A DNA stretch of 27,183 bases from Syntrophobacterales bacterium (GTDB taxonomy: Bacteria; Desulfobacterota; Desulfobaccia; Desulfobaccales; 0-14-0-80-60-11): assembly GCA_023229795.1 (NCBI GenBank), contig JALNYP010000053.1, positions 1 through 27,183 on the forward strand, written 5' to 3'. Each line of letters opens with the position of its first letter. The first letter of the stretch is position 1. The translations under genes and the position numbers were made by a program. Positions 7,051 to 17,071 of this stretch are shown in pieces. The notes beneath the pieces were generated by a model. The model did no database searches and was not told the origin of the DNA. It saw only the letters and a program-made list of their open reading frames with translations.

Positions 7051-7251
7051 ATGCCCGGCGTCAGGGTAAAACCCAACGAACCTTTCGAGGTTGCCTTAAA
7101 GCGCTTCAAGAAACAGTGCGAAAAGGCCGGGATTCTCTCTGAAATTCGCAAGCGGGAACATTACGAAAAGCCCAGCATTAAGCGAAAAAAGAAGATTTTG
7201 GCGGCCAAAAAGCGGGCTTTGAAGAAGCTGCGGAAAATTGAGGGCTCATGA
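7051..7251 (+). CDS. rpsU: Small ribosomal subunit protein bS21
   Basis: 66 residues: PGVRVKPNEPFEVALKRFKK followed by the strongly basic helix with KREHYEKPSIKRKKK, the standard S21 sequence. bS21 binds the 30S platform near the 3' end of 16S rRNA and helps base pairing with mRNA ribosome sites. GGGAGGAGG is just upstream of the ATG at 7051. The stop overlaps the yqeY start (ATGA), so the two are translationally coupled. It is the first gene of the macromolecular-synthesis operon, as in E. coli rpsU-dnaG-rpoD. Confidence 0.96.
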   Translation: MPGVRVKPNEPFEVALKRFKKQCEKAGILSEIRKREHYEKPSIKRKKKILAAKKRALKKLRKIEGS

Positions 7252-7697
7252 CCACCCTTTCTAAGCGGCTAGATCAGGTCTTCAAAGAGGCCATCAAAAC
7301 CCAACAACCGGTGACGACGAGCACCTTGCGGATGTTGAAGAGCGCGGTGCGCTACCGCGAGGTCGATTTAAAACGTCAGCTCACCGAACCGGAACTCGTA
7401 GCAATCATTTCCACGCAAGCAAAACAGCGCCGGGAGGCCATGGCCGAGTACACCAAGGCGGGTCGCCCGGAGCTGGCCAAAAAAGAAGAGGAGGAACTTA
7501 GTGTCCTCCTCTCTTTTTTGCCGCCCCAACTGAGCCGCGCCGAGATGCAAGCCGAGGTTGACCGGGTCATCGCCGAATTGGGCGCCACCGGCCCCAAGGA
7601 CATGGGAAAAGTCATGAAAGGCGCCATGGCCCGCCTCCAGGGACGAGCCGACGGCAAGGAGATTCAAGAGATCGCGCGGCAGCGTCTGGGTTCTTAG
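7248..7697 (+). CDS. yqeY: GatB/YqeY domain protein
   Basis: 149 residues, typical YqeY length. Hallmarks are the STLRMLKSAVRYREVD helix, the KQRREAMAEYTKAGRPELAKKEEEE segment, LLSFLPPQLS and the C-terminal GPKDMGKVMKGAMARLQGRADG. The fold is shared with the tail domain of the GatB subunit of tRNA-dependent amidotransferase, which binds tRNA; the stand-alone protein has no agreed function but is often found with rpsU and dnaG. It overlaps rpsU by four bases and is 32 bases before mutS2. A tRNA- or translation-linked role is inferred only. Confidence 0.93.
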   Translation: MTTLSKRLDQVFKEAIKTQQPVTTSTLRMLKSAVRYREVDLKRQLTEPELVAIISTQAKQRREAMAEYTKAGRPELAKKEEEELSVLLSFLPPQLSRAEMQAEVDRVIAELGATGPKDMGKVMKGAMARLQGRADGKEIQEIARQRLGS

Positions 7698-7729
7698 CTT
7701 TTCCACCTTAACCCGCAACCTGGAGTGCC

Positions 7730-10081
7730 ATGCCCGAGCCTACTTTGACCGCCCTGGAGTTTCCAGAGCTTCTCCGGGTAATTCAGACTTACGCGGTCTC
7801 TGACCTGGGGCGCGACTTTCTGAGCGCCCTCAAGCCCCGCGCCGATCTGCCGCGTATTCAGGCCCCCTTCCGGCAACTTCAGGAGTTGCGCGAGCTGCAA
7901 TACCGCGAGGGACCCCTGCCCCTCACCAATTTCCCCCTGCTGACCACCTGGCTGAACCGAGCCACCGTACGCGGCAGCCTCCTGCCGCCCGAGGCCTTCA
8001 CCCACGTCTTGCAGGCGCTGCGCCTCTCCCGGCAACTCAAGCACTACCTGAAGCTGGGAGGCGATCTGGCCCCGAGCCTGGCCGCGCTCGCCGACCGCCT
8101 CCGGGACCTCACCGCGTTGGCCGACCCCATTGCCCAGTGTATCAGCCCCCATAATTTTATTCTGGATCAGGCCAGCCCCGGCCTGGCCCAGGTGCGCCGG
8201 GAACTGACCGACACCCGGGAGAGCGTCAACCGCCAGATCAAGCAGAGTTTTTTCACCCCGGAATACCAGGACGTCCTGCAGAATCCCATCATCTCCCAGC
8301 GCCACGGCCGCTATGTCATTCCCATCAAGGCCGACCACAAGGGCGCCATCCCCGGCATTATCCACGACCAGTCCCAGACCAAGGCCACCCTTTATCTCGA
8401 GCCCCTGGCCGTCGTGGAGCACAACAACGCCTTAAACCTCCTCCACAACCGGGAAAAACGGGAAGAAGAGGCGGTGCTGCGCCGGCTCACCGACCTCTTG
8501 CGGGCCTATCTGGAGGATGTGCACCTGACCCTGGCCGTGCTGGCCGAACTAGACGCCATTCAGGCCAAGGCCAGGTTTGCCGAGGAATTCCGGGCCCGGG
8601 AACCCATCTGGCGGACCAAAGGCGGCGTCGATTTCCGCCAGGCCCGCCATCCCCTTCTGGTCCAGCAGAGCCGCGGCCAGCCAGTGGCCCGGGACGTGGT
8701 GCCCATTGACCTGGAACTGACTCCGGGACGGCGGTTTCTTATCATCTCCGGCGCCAATGCCGGCGGCAAAACCGTGGCCCTGAAAACCCTGGGGCTTTTG
8801 ACCCTCATGGTCCAGAGCGGCATCCCCATTCCGGTGGCCGAAGGCAGCGAGTTCTGCCCCTTTGCCGCCATCTTCGCCGATATCGGCGACCCCCAGGACC
8901 TGTCCCAGCACTTAAGCACCTTTTCGGCCCACTTAAAGCGCGCCCTGACCATGCTCACCGGCCTGCCGGAGTCGGCCCTCATCCTCTTGGATGAGCTGGG
9001 CACGGCCACCGACCCCACCGAAGGCGGCGCCCTGGCCCTGGCCATGCTCCAGGCCTTCTACCAGCGCGGGGCTTACGGCTCGGCCACCACCCACCTGCCC
9101 ATCCTCAAGAGTTTTGCCCAAAAGACCGAAGGCTTTGAAAACGTGGCGGTGGTCTTCAACGAAGAAACCCGGCGGCCTACCTATCGCCTGGCCTACGGGG
9201 TGGTGGGGGCTTCCAATGCCTTGAAACTCGCCCGGGAGATGGGCCTGTCGCCTGAGATTCTCGCCATGGCCGAGGGCTACCTCAACCAGGACGAGCTCCG
9301 GGCTTACCGCCTCCTGGCCCAGGTCGAGGCGGCCCAGCAGCACCTGGCCCACCGGGAGCATGAATTAGCCCAGCGGGACGCGGAGCTGGACCGGAAAAAC
9401 CAGGAACTGGAGCAGCGCCTGGCCGAAGTGGCCGCGGAGCGCGACCGGCTGGTCAATGAGGCCAAACAACAGGCCCTGGCCCGCATCAAGTCGGCCGAAG
9501 CCGAGTTCAAGAGAATCCTGAAACGCCTGAACACCGGCGAGGAACCCTGGGGCCGCTTGCGCCAGGAGTTCTCCGGGCGCCAGGCCAAACTGCTCGACGA
9601 TCTGACCCCCCGGGCCGTCCCCGCCCCGGCCCCCAGCCCGCGCTTCCTGCCCGGTCAGCAGGTCTTTCTGCCGGCCCTGGGGCTGACTGGCAAGATTTTG
9701 GCGGTGGATGACCGGGATGGCCGCCTCGAGGTCCAGGCCAGAAACGTCAAGCTGCGGGTCAGCCCGGAAGAGGTCACCCTGGTGGGAGGCGAAGCCGGCA
9801 AGGCGATCCGCAGCGGCACTGCCTCGGGCTACCACCGGCCGCCCGCCTGGCTCCCCAGCCTCAACCTGGTGGGCCTCCGGGTGGACGAAGCCCTGCCCCT
9901 GGTGGACCGGCTCATCGACCAGGCGGTGCTCCACGGCTCCGAAAAAGTGGATATCATCCACGGCGTCGGTACCGGCCGCCTCAAACAGGCCGTCTGGCAA
10001 CACCTGAAACGCCACACCCTGGTCAAGGCCCTCCACCCCGACGACAACCCCGGCGTAACGGTAGTGGAATTACACGATTAA
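7730..10081 (+). CDS. mutS2: Endonuclease MutS2 (MutS-like ATPase with Smr domain)
   Basis: 783 residues, full length. It lacks the mismatch-recognition domain of MutS1. The core and lever are at about 1-300, the ATPase has Walker A GANAGGKT (341-348) and Walker B ILLDE (418-422), a coiled coil rich in E/Q/R spans about 510-600, and the C-terminal Smr nuclease domain starts near 710 with HGVGTGRL at 744-751. Known roles are suppression of homologous recombination by cutting branched DNA and, in Bacillus, rescue of collided ribosomes by splitting them. Its place between yqeY/rpsU and dnaG/rpoD would fit either a translation or a replication role. It is followed by a 158-base gap with a dispersed hairpin repeat. 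Confidence 0.96.
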   Translation: MPEPTLTALEFPELLRVIQTYAVSDLGRDFLSALKPRADLPRIQAPFRQLQELRELQYREGPLPLTNFPLLTTWLNRATVRGSLLPPEAFTHVLQALRLSRQLKHYLKLGGDLAPSLAALADRLRDLTALADPIAQCISPHNFILDQASPGLAQVRRELTDTRESVNRQIKQSFFTPEYQDVLQNPIISQRHGRYVIPIKADHKGAIPGIIHDQSQTKATLYLEPLAVVEHNNALNLLHNREKREEEAVLRRLTDLLRAYLEDVHLTLAVLAELDAIQAKARFAEEFRAREPIWRTKGGVDFRQARHPLLVQQSRGQPVARDVVPIDLELTPGRRFLIISGANAGGKTVALKTLGLLTLMVQSGIPIPVAEGSEFCPFAAIFADIGDPQDLSQHLSTFSAHLKRALTMLTGLPESALILLDELGTATDPTEGGALALAMLQAFYQRGAYGSATTHLPILKSFAQKTEGFENVAVVFNEETRRPTYRLAYGVVGASNALKLAREMGLSPEILAMAEGYLNQDELRAYRLLAQVEAAQQHLAHREHELAQRDAELDRKNQELEQRLAEVAAERDRLVNEAKQQALARIKSAEAEFKRILKRLNTGEEPWGRLRQEFSGRQAKLLDDLTPRAVPAPAPSPRFLPGQQVFLPALGLTGKILAVDDRDGRLEVQARNVKLRVSPEEVTLVGGEAGKAIRSGTASGYHRPPAWLPSLNLVGLRVDEALPLVDRLIDQAVLHGSEKVDIIHGVGTGRLKQAVWQHLKRHTLVKALHPDDNPGVTVVELHD

Positions 10082-10094
10082 GGGCGAAAAAATA

Positions 10095-10119
10095 ATGTAG
10101 GGTGGGCACGGCCCACCAT
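10095..10119. repeat. Dispersed hairpin repeat, family 2
   Basis: A 25-base element starting ATGTAGGGTGGGCAC with a 7-bp stem GGTGGGC/GCCCACC around a three-base loop. It differs by one loop base from the copy at 21356-21380. It lies 14 bases after the mutS2 stop. Confidence 0.7.
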
Positions 10120-10239
10120 TAGGACGGCGACCGGGGACGCCCGCCCCACCAACCAGCACAGGTTGGAAAGCCCGGGCCACCAAGACCATAGGCTGAAGGA
10201 CTTTTAACAGAAAACAGAAAACCCAAAACCGGTCTTTAA

Positions 10240-11997
10240 ATGGCTTTTATCCCGGAAGACAAGCTCCTGGAGATCAAAGACGCCGCCTCCATCGAAGAGG
10301 TCGTGGGCCAGTATGTCAAATTGACCCAGAAAGGCAAGAATCTCCTGGGGCTTTGCCCCTTCCATGCCGACACCGCCCCGTCCTTCACCGTGGCCCCGGA
10401 AAAGGGCATCTTTCACTGTTTCGGCTGCGGCGCCGGCGGCAACGTCTTTTCTTTTCTCATGCAGTACCACCGCCTCAGCTTCCCCGAGGCGGTGCAGGAG
10501 TTGGCCCGGCGTTACGGCATCCCGTTGACCTTGAAGGAACTGGGCCCGGAAGGGGCCCAGCAGGCCAAAAAACGCGCCACCGCCTATGACGCCAACACCG
10601 CCGCGGCGGCCTTCTACGCCGCCACCCTGGCCAGCTCCGAAGGGGCCCCGGGGCGGGCCTATCTGGCCAAGCGCGGCCTCACCCCCGAGATCATCCGGGC
10701 CTTTCAACTGGGTTATGCCCCCGAGGCCTGGGACACCCTGTCCCGCCACTTCCAGAAGCGGGGCATCCCCCTGGAACTGGCCCAGGAAGTAGGGCTCCTG
10801 GCCCCCCGGACCCACGGCGGCTTTTACGACCGCTTCCGGGGCCGCATCATCTTCCCGATCTTCGACCGGCATAATCGGGTCATCGCCTTCGGCGGCCGCA
10901 CCATCGGCGACGGTGAACCCAAATACCTCAACTCCCCGGAGAGCCTACTCTACTCCAAGGGCCGCACCCTCTACGGCCTGCCCCAGGCGGCCGAGGCCCT
11001 GCGGGCCACGGGAGTGGCCCTGGTAGTGGAAGGCTATCTCGACCTCATCGCGCTTCAGGTCCAGGGCATCGGCAATGTGGTGGCCACCCTGGGCACCGCG
11101 CTGACCCGGGAGCAGGTGCGGCTCTTGAAATCCCTGGCGGACAAAGTGGTTCTGGTCTATGACGGCGACGCCGCCGGGGCCAAGGCCATGAAGCGGGCCT
11201 TCCCGCTCTTCGCCCAGGAGAATCTGCCGGTGCGGGCCCTGCCCCTGCCGGGGGGGATGGACCCGGACGACTACGCCCGGGCCCACGGCGTGGAGTTGTT
11301 CCGCACCGCCTGGGACTCGGCCCAACCCTGGTTCAGCTATCTGCTGGAAGACCTTATCATCAACTACGGACTGGACGTCGAAGGTCGGGTCAAAATTTTC
11401 GAAGAACTGCGCCCCTACCTTCAGGCCATCACGGACCCGGTGGAGCAGGACCTGTGGCTGAAGAGCGCCGGCCGGCGCCTGGGGGTGGATGAGGGGGTGC
11501 TGCGTAAGAGCCTCACCTCTCTGGCCCCCATTTCGGCCACCCGGCTGGACCCCAGGGCCAAGCTCGCGGTCAGCCTGGAGAAGGCCTTGATCCGCTGGGT
11601 CTTAAGCCACCCTGAAGCCGTCACCCTGGAAGAGTTGGAAGAGTGGGCGGGGGAGTTCATCAACCTGGAGCTCAAAGGGCTCCTGGCCTTGATTATTACT
11701 AGTTATAAGGAACATGGCCGCGTCGATCACGGGCTCCTGGTGCAGCAGGCTACGGGAGAGACCCAGCGGCAGCGCATCTGTGCTTTAACCTTAGAGGAGG
11801 ATGAATCAGGCGGACTCTCGGTGGATTTCCTGGCCGCGGACTGGCGTCGGGATTTGCATATCCGGCGGCTGAAAAAGGCCCGGGCTCAACTCAAAGAAAG
11901 ACTGAAGACCGCCGCCAGCGTCGAAGGCGACGATCTCTTAGCCTTGTCACAGGAAATTGACCGGCAATTAGACCACCTCAAAAGCAGGTCCACATAA
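10240..11997 (+). CDS. dnaG: DNA primase
   Basis: 585 residues. The N-terminal CHC2 zinc ribbon has C39, H42, C60 and C63. The Toprim core follows with the catalytic E264 in VVEGYLD and the metal-binding D308-G-D310, and a C-terminal helical region (about 440-585) corresponds to the DnaB-interacting domain. It makes the RNA primers for Okazaki fragments with the DnaB helicase. The ATG at 10240 has no clear ribosome site, although the N-terminal sequence MAFIPEDKLLEIKDAASIEEVVGQ fits the family start. The gene lies 16 bases before rpoD, the classical order; a 158-base gap separates it from mutS2 and could hold an extra promoter. Confidence 0.96.
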   Translation: MAFIPEDKLLEIKDAASIEEVVGQYVKLTQKGKNLLGLCPFHADTAPSFTVAPEKGIFHCFGCGAGGNVFSFLMQYHRLSFPEAVQELARRYGIPLTLKELGPEGAQQAKKRATAYDANTAAAAFYAATLASSEGAPGRAYLAKRGLTPEIIRAFQLGYAPEAWDTLSRHFQKRGIPLELAQEVGLLAPRTHGGFYDRFRGRIIFPIFDRHNRVIAFGGRTIGDGEPKYLNSPESLLYSKGRTLYGLPQAAEALRATGVALVVEGYLDLIALQVQGIGNVVATLGTALTREQVRLLKSLADKVVLVYDGDAAGAKAMKRAFPLFAQENLPVRALPLPGGMDPDDYARAHGVELFRTAWDSAQPWFSYLLEDLIINYGLDVEGRVKIFEELRPYLQAITDPVEQDLWLKSAGRRLGVDEGVLRKSLTSLAPISATRLDPRAKLAVSLEKALIRWVLSHPEAVTLEELEEWAGEFINLELKGLLALIITSYKEHGRVDHGLLVQQATGETQRQRICALTLEEDESGGLSVDFLAADWRRDLHIRRLKKARAQLKERLKTAASVEGDDLLALSQEIDRQLDHLKSRST

Positions 11998-12013
11998 TAT
12001 AAGGAGAGAATGG

Positions 12014-13735
<1,722 letters not shown>

Positions 13736-13783
13736 TTTTCACCCCAGCCGGCTTTGGCCTATTGTACTATTGGGGAGGAGAGT

Positions 13784-13789
13784 TATAAT
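13784..13789 (+). promoter_or_regulatory. -10 box upstream of the tRNA gene
   Basis: A perfect TATAAT lies 64 bases before the tRNA, with only a weak -35 candidate TTGTAC 16 bases upstream (13762-13767). Between it and the tRNA a strong GC hairpin (CAGGC/GCCTG with GGGG/CCCC, about 13806-13832) has no T run. Confidence 0.4.
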
Positions 13790-13853
13790 AATTGAAAAAG
13801 GGCGGCAGGCCGGGGCGCATGGCCCCCGCCTGGCCCCCCGGCAATCACTATGC

Positions 13854-13929
13854 GGGCCCATAGCTCAGCGGTTAGAGCAACCGGCTCATAACCGGACGGT
13901 CCCTGGTTCAAATCCGGGTGGGCCCACCA
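13854..13929 (+). tRNA. tRNA with CAT anticodon (probably tRNA-Ile2, otherwise tRNA-Met)
   Basis: A 76-base cloverleaf with encoded CCA: acceptor stem GGGCCCA/TGGGCCC, D arm GCTC/GAGC, anticodon loop CTCATAA, T arm CCTGG-TTCAAAT-CCGGG. The CTCATAA loop, the GGTTAGAGCA D arm and the CGGTC variable loop resemble tRNA-Ile2, whose C34 is changed to lysidine by TilS to read AUA. Elongator tRNA-Met cannot be ruled out; initiator tRNA is excluded by the paired first acceptor base. The top pair of the anticodon stem is an A-A mismatch. Confidence 0.93.
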
Positions 13930-13998
13930 GGCATCCGGAGGCAAAGGGTACTTTGCGAGAACCGTATAAAGCTTGGCTACCACAGGGGTTTAACCCCG

Positions 13999-14025
13999 GG
14001 GGTGCTCTCTGCGCACCCCTTTTTT
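13999..14025 (+). terminator. Rho-independent terminator after the tRNA
   Basis: GGGGTGC (13999-14005) pairs with GCACCCC (14013-14019) and is followed by six T (14020-14025). It ends only seven bases before the ATG of the NIF3-family gene. Confidence 0.75.
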
Positions 14026-14032
14026 ATGTTCA

Positions 14033-15148
14033 ATGAGCGCGACGCTGCGAGACATCCTTAACCTGCTGGAAAGCCATTATCCATCGGCCTGGGCCGTCCC
14101 CGGCGACCGGGTGGGGCTCGAAGTGGGTCATCCCCGCCAAGCAGTCGAAGCCATCCTGGTGGCCCTGGAGGTCACCCCGGCCGTCATCGCCGAAGCCGGC
14201 CGGCGGGGCGCCCAACTGCTCCTGACCCACCACCCTCTGCTCTATCAGCCTTTAAAGGACGTGCGGGAAGACCGTCCCGGCGGGCAGGTGCTGGCCGCCC
14301 TGATTCGCGCCGGCCTGGCCCTGGTCTCCTGCCACACCAACCTGGATATTGCCCCGGGCGGACTCAACGACTATCTGGCCGGCAGGCTCGGCCTCACCGG
14401 CCTGGAGGTGCTGTCCCCCACCACCCGGGACCCCTGGTACAAGCTGGTGGTGTTCGTCCCGGTGGGCTACGAAGACCGGGTGCGCCGGGCCCTGGGCGAC
14501 GCCGGCCTGGGGGTCATCGGCCGGTATTCCCATTGTTCTTTTGCGTCACCGGGTCAGGGCGCCTATCGCCCCCTCCCCGGGGCCGCACCCTTTCAAGGCG
14601 AAGTGGGGCAACTCTCCCGGGCCGTGGAATCCCGCCTGGAGTTCCTGGCCCCCGAGTCCCTGCTCCCCGAGGCCTTGACCCTTCTCAAAGAGACCCATCC
14701 CTACGACGAAGTAGCTTACGATCTTTACCCCTTGCGCCATCCCGGCACGCCTCTGGGTCTGGGCCGCGTCGGCGTCTGGCCCGAACCTCGCCCCTTTTCC
14801 CAGGTGATCGCCGAGGTCAAAGAGATCTTCGGGCTCGACACCGTGCAGGTCTGGGGCCACCCGCCCCGGCAGGTGCAGCGGCTGGCCCTGTGTAGCGGCA
14901 GCGGCGGCGACCTGTTGGCCGCCGCGGCCGAGAGCGGCGCCCAGGTCTATCTGACCGGGGAGGTCCGCCACCACCAGGCCATTCCGGCTTATGAGGGCTT
15001 GGCCGTGGTGGCGGTGGGCCATTATGTCAGCGAAGCGCTATTTATGGAGCCCTGGTCCCGGCAACTGGCAAGCCTGTTTCAGGAAGCGGGACTGGCTCTT
15101 AACGTCATGGCTGCGGCCGGCCAGGCCGCTCCGTGCAATTACGTATGA
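14033..15148 (+). CDS. NIF3-family (DUF34) dinuclear metal-centre protein
   Basis: 371 residues, the long form in which a PII-like domain (about 135-240) is inserted between the two NIF3 halves, as in Bacillus YqfO. Metal ligands are seen in THHPLLY (H66, H67), CHTNLD (about 102-107) and VGHYVSE near the C-terminus. The proteins form hexamers with two metals per subunit; their reaction is not settled. The ATG at 14033 has no ribosome site and lies directly behind a terminator. The N-terminal SATLRDILNLLE agrees with the family start, so the start is probably right and the gene may have a very short leader. The family is often next to the zinc-ribbon gene, as here. Confidence 0.9.
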   Translation: MSATLRDILNLLESHYPSAWAVPGDRVGLEVGHPRQAVEAILVALEVTPAVIAEAGRRGAQLLLTHHPLLYQPLKDVREDRPGGQVLAALIRAGLALVSCHTNLDIAPGGLNDYLAGRLGLTGLEVLSPTTRDPWYKLVVFVPVGYEDRVRRALGDAGLGVIGRYSHCSFASPGQGAYRPLPGAAPFQGEVGQLSRAVESRLEFLAPESLLPEALTLLKETHPYDEVAYDLYPLRHPGTPLGLGRVGVWPEPRPFSQVIAEVKEIFGLDTVQVWGHPPRQVQRLALCSGSGGDLLAAAAESGAQVYLTGEVRHHQAIPAYEGLAVVAVGHYVSEALFMEPWSRQLASLFQEAGLALNVMAAAGQAAPCNYV

Positions 15149-15180
15149 GGAGAACCGATTTTTCATATTCGCTCATAACC

Positions 15181-15219
15181 TCACGCTTCCCGGCGGTTTA
15201 GCCGGGCAGGAAAGCGTGA
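15181..15219. other. Long hairpin between the NIF3 and zinc-ribbon genes
   Basis: TCACGCTT (15181-15188) pairs with AAGCGTGA (15212-15219), and inside it CCCGGC pairs with GCCGGG around a GGTTTA loop. No T run follows. It may be an mRNA processing or stability hairpin in the leader of the downstream gene. Confidence 0.45.
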
Positions 15220-15250
15220 CTATAGTGCGACTCAACGCGGAGGTTAAATC

Positions 15251-15988
15251 TTGTTACCTGAGTTAAGCAAACTCATTGACGTACAGGAATTAGACAAGGT
15301 GATCCGGGAAGTCACCCAGGAGCTGGACCGGCTCCCCGAAGAACTGAAAGCTGGCGAAGCAGCCCTGGAAGAGCTGCAAGCCGCCCATGCCGCCCGACTC
15401 CAGGAGGTGGAGGACCTGAAGGCGCAGCGCCGGGACACGGAATTGGAAATGGCGGACATGGAGGAGGGCATCAAGACCAGCCGCCAGCGCCTCATGGAGA
15501 TCAAGAGCAATATCGAATACAAGGCCATGCTCAAGGAGATCGCCTTTAAAGAGGACCAGCGGGACCAGCGCGAGACCCGGACCCTGGAACTTATGGACCT
15601 CATGGAGACGCAGAATCGCCTCATCGCCGAACTGAACGGGCAAATGGCCGAGCAGGAAACGCTCCTGGAGCGGCTGCGGCAGGAAGTGGCGGTCGAAAGC
15701 GAGAAGTTCAAGAAAGAGCTGGACCAACTGGAGGAAAAGCGCAAGAAGCTGCGCAAGGGCGTGCCGGCGGCCCTCATGAAACGCTATGAATTTATCCGCC
15801 AGCGCCGCAACGGCACCGCCATCGCCCCGGTACAGGAAGGCGTCTGCCTGGGCTGCCACATGAACATCCTGCCCCAGCAGTTCATCGACCTGCAGAAAGG
15901 CCTGGAGATCCTCCAGTGCCCCCACTGCCAGCGCATTCTCTACTGGAGCGGGGAAGAAGAGGCGGAACCGGAAGCCGGCCGGGCCTGA
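15251..15988 (+). CDS. C4-type zinc-ribbon coiled-coil protein (CdsZ/PF02591 family)
   Basis: 245 residues from a TTG start with GGAGG seven bases upstream of it. Residues about 1-170 are a long antiparallel coiled coil of E, K, R, Q and L heptads. The C-terminal zinc ribbon has the pairs C199/C202 (VCLGCHMN) and C223/C226 (QCPHCQR). Such proteins occur in most bacteria outside the enteric group; a nucleic-acid binding or scaffolding role is supposed from the zinc ribbon, without a firm function. Its neighbours NIF3 and RNase H are typical for it. The RNase H start lies 8 bases after its stop, so the two are one transcript. Confidence 0.88.
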   Translation: MLPELSKLIDVQELDKVIREVTQELDRLPEELKAGEAALEELQAAHAARLQEVEDLKAQRRDTELEMADMEEGIKTSRQRLMEIKSNIEYKAMLKEIAFKEDQRDQRETRTLELMDLMETQNRLIAELNGQMAEQETLLERLRQEVAVESEKFKKELDQLEEKRKKLRKGVPAALMKRYEFIRQRRNGTAIAPVQEGVCLGCHMNILPQQFIDLQKGLEILQCPHCQRILYWSGEEEAEPEAGRA

Positions 15989-15996
15989 GGCGCACC

Positions 15997-16557
15997 TTGT
16001 CTGTTGCTGATCACCGAGCCGCGATTTTTCAAGCCCTGGCCGAAGGCCTGGACCTCCGCCAGGTGCAAGAGCGGTTTCAGGTCTCCAGCCACGAATTGCA
16101 GGAACTCTTCCGGGAAGTGTCCGGCCATTATCGCGATCTGGCCGCAGGCGTCTGGAGCCTCTACTGCGACGGTGCTTCCCGGGGCAATCCCGGCCAGGCC
16201 GGGGCCGGGGCCCTGTTGCTCGATCCCGGGGGCGAGACCAAAGTCCGGCAGGGCCGGTACCTGGGCCAGACCACCAACAACGTCGCGGAATACCAGGCCC
16301 TGCTCCTGGGCCTGAACCTGGCCCTGGACCGTGGGATCAGAAAAATCCAGGTCTTCGCCGACTCCGAACTCCTGGTCCGCCAACTCAACGGCCAATATCG
16401 GGTGAAGGCCCCTCACCTCCTGCCCCTCTGGCAGGCCGCCCGGCAGGCCCTGGGAAAATTCGAGACCTATAAAATCTCTCACGTCCCGCGGGATCTGAAT
16501 CAAACGGCCGACCGCCTGGCCAACGAGGCCATTGACCAAAAGGCCCAGGTGGGGTAA
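15997..16557 (+). CDS. rnhA: Ribonuclease H (RNase HI-like)
   Basis: 186 residues from TTG 15997, chosen because GAGG lies 6 bases upstream and the longer frame (from 15916) would run through the zinc-ribbon gene. The four acidic catalytic residues are present: D58 (YCDGASRGNPG), E98 (NNVAEYQ), D122 (FADSE) and D172 (TADRLANEA). The domain lacks the basic protrusion of E. coli RNase HI, like the short enzymes of Thermotoga and archaea. A helical extension of about 50 residues precedes the catalytic domain and resembles a small helix-turn-helix (DLRQVQERFQVSSHELQELF). It cuts RNA in RNA-DNA hybrids. rnpB follows 57 bases downstream. Confidence 0.9.
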   Translation: MSVADHRAAIFQALAEGLDLRQVQERFQVSSHELQELFREVSGHYRDLAAGVWSLYCDGASRGNPGQAGAGALLLDPGGETKVRQGRYLGQTTNNVAEYQALLLGLNLALDRGIRKIQVFADSELLVRQLNGQYRVKAPHLLPLWQAARQALGKFETYKISHVPRDLNQTADRLANEAIDQKAQVG

Positions 16558-16600
16558 AATATTGTTAAGGGGTGCTTTTTCGCCGCGCCCCCAAGTTTTC

Positions 16601-16616
16601 CGACCCCGCGGGGTCG
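16601..16616. other. Perfect palindrome at the 5' edge of rnpB
   Basis: CGACCCCGCGGGGTCG is a perfect 16-base inverted repeat between rnhA and rnpB, touching the first base pairs of RNase P stem P1. Its role is unknown; it might be the end of the rnhA message or a processing site. Confidence 0.4.
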
Positions 16617-16976
16617 CGAAGTAGGCCAGATGATCGCCGGCCGCCATGCGGCCGGAGGAAAGTCCGAGCTCCACAGGGCAGGGTGCTGGGTAACCCCCAG
16701 CGAGGGCAACCTTAGGGAAAGTGCCACAGAGACCAGACCGCCGTGGTACGTCCACGGTAAGGGTGAAAAGGCGAGGTAAGAGCTCACCAGCGGCAGTGGC
16801 GACATTGCCGGCTAGGAAAACCCCACCTGGAGCAAGACCAAATAGGGGAGCGTTTGAGGGCGGCCCGCCCGAAGCTCCCGGGTAGGTCGCTGGAGGCCCC
16901 GGGTAACCGTGGCCCTAGAGGAATGATCATCACCGGGGCAACCCGGGACAGAACTCGGCTTACGGCCTGCTTCGCG
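16615..16976 (+). ncRNA. rnpB: RNase P RNA (bacterial type A)
   Basis: The catalytic RNA that trims 5' leaders from tRNA precursors. Conserved core blocks are obvious: GAGGAAAGTCCGAGCTCC and CAGGGCAGGGTGCTGGGTAA near the 5' end, AGGGTGAAAAGGCGAGGTAAG in the middle, GAGCAAGACCAAATAGGGG, and ACAGAACTCGGCTTACGGCC at the 3' end. Stem P1 is formed by CGCGAAG-AGGCC (from 16615) with GGCCT-CTTCGCG (to 16976), which sets the ends within a few bases. Length about 362 bases, within the usual range. No promoter is clear in the 57 bases after rnhA, so it may be transcribed with that gene or from a promoter inside it. Confidence 0.96.
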
Positions 16977-16987
16977 TCTCCCTTGGG

Positions 16988-17023
16988 GCCACCGGCCACA
17001 TCAGGTGGCGGTGGTCTTTTTTT
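16988..17023 (+). terminator. Rho-independent terminator of rnpB
   Basis: GCCACCGGCCAC and GTGGCGGTGGT form a GC-rich stem with one bulge, followed by seven T (17017-17023). Confidence 0.8.
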
Positions 17024-17071
17024 GAGAACTATATCTTTACCTCCCCGATCAAAATCGCATATATTCAACTT

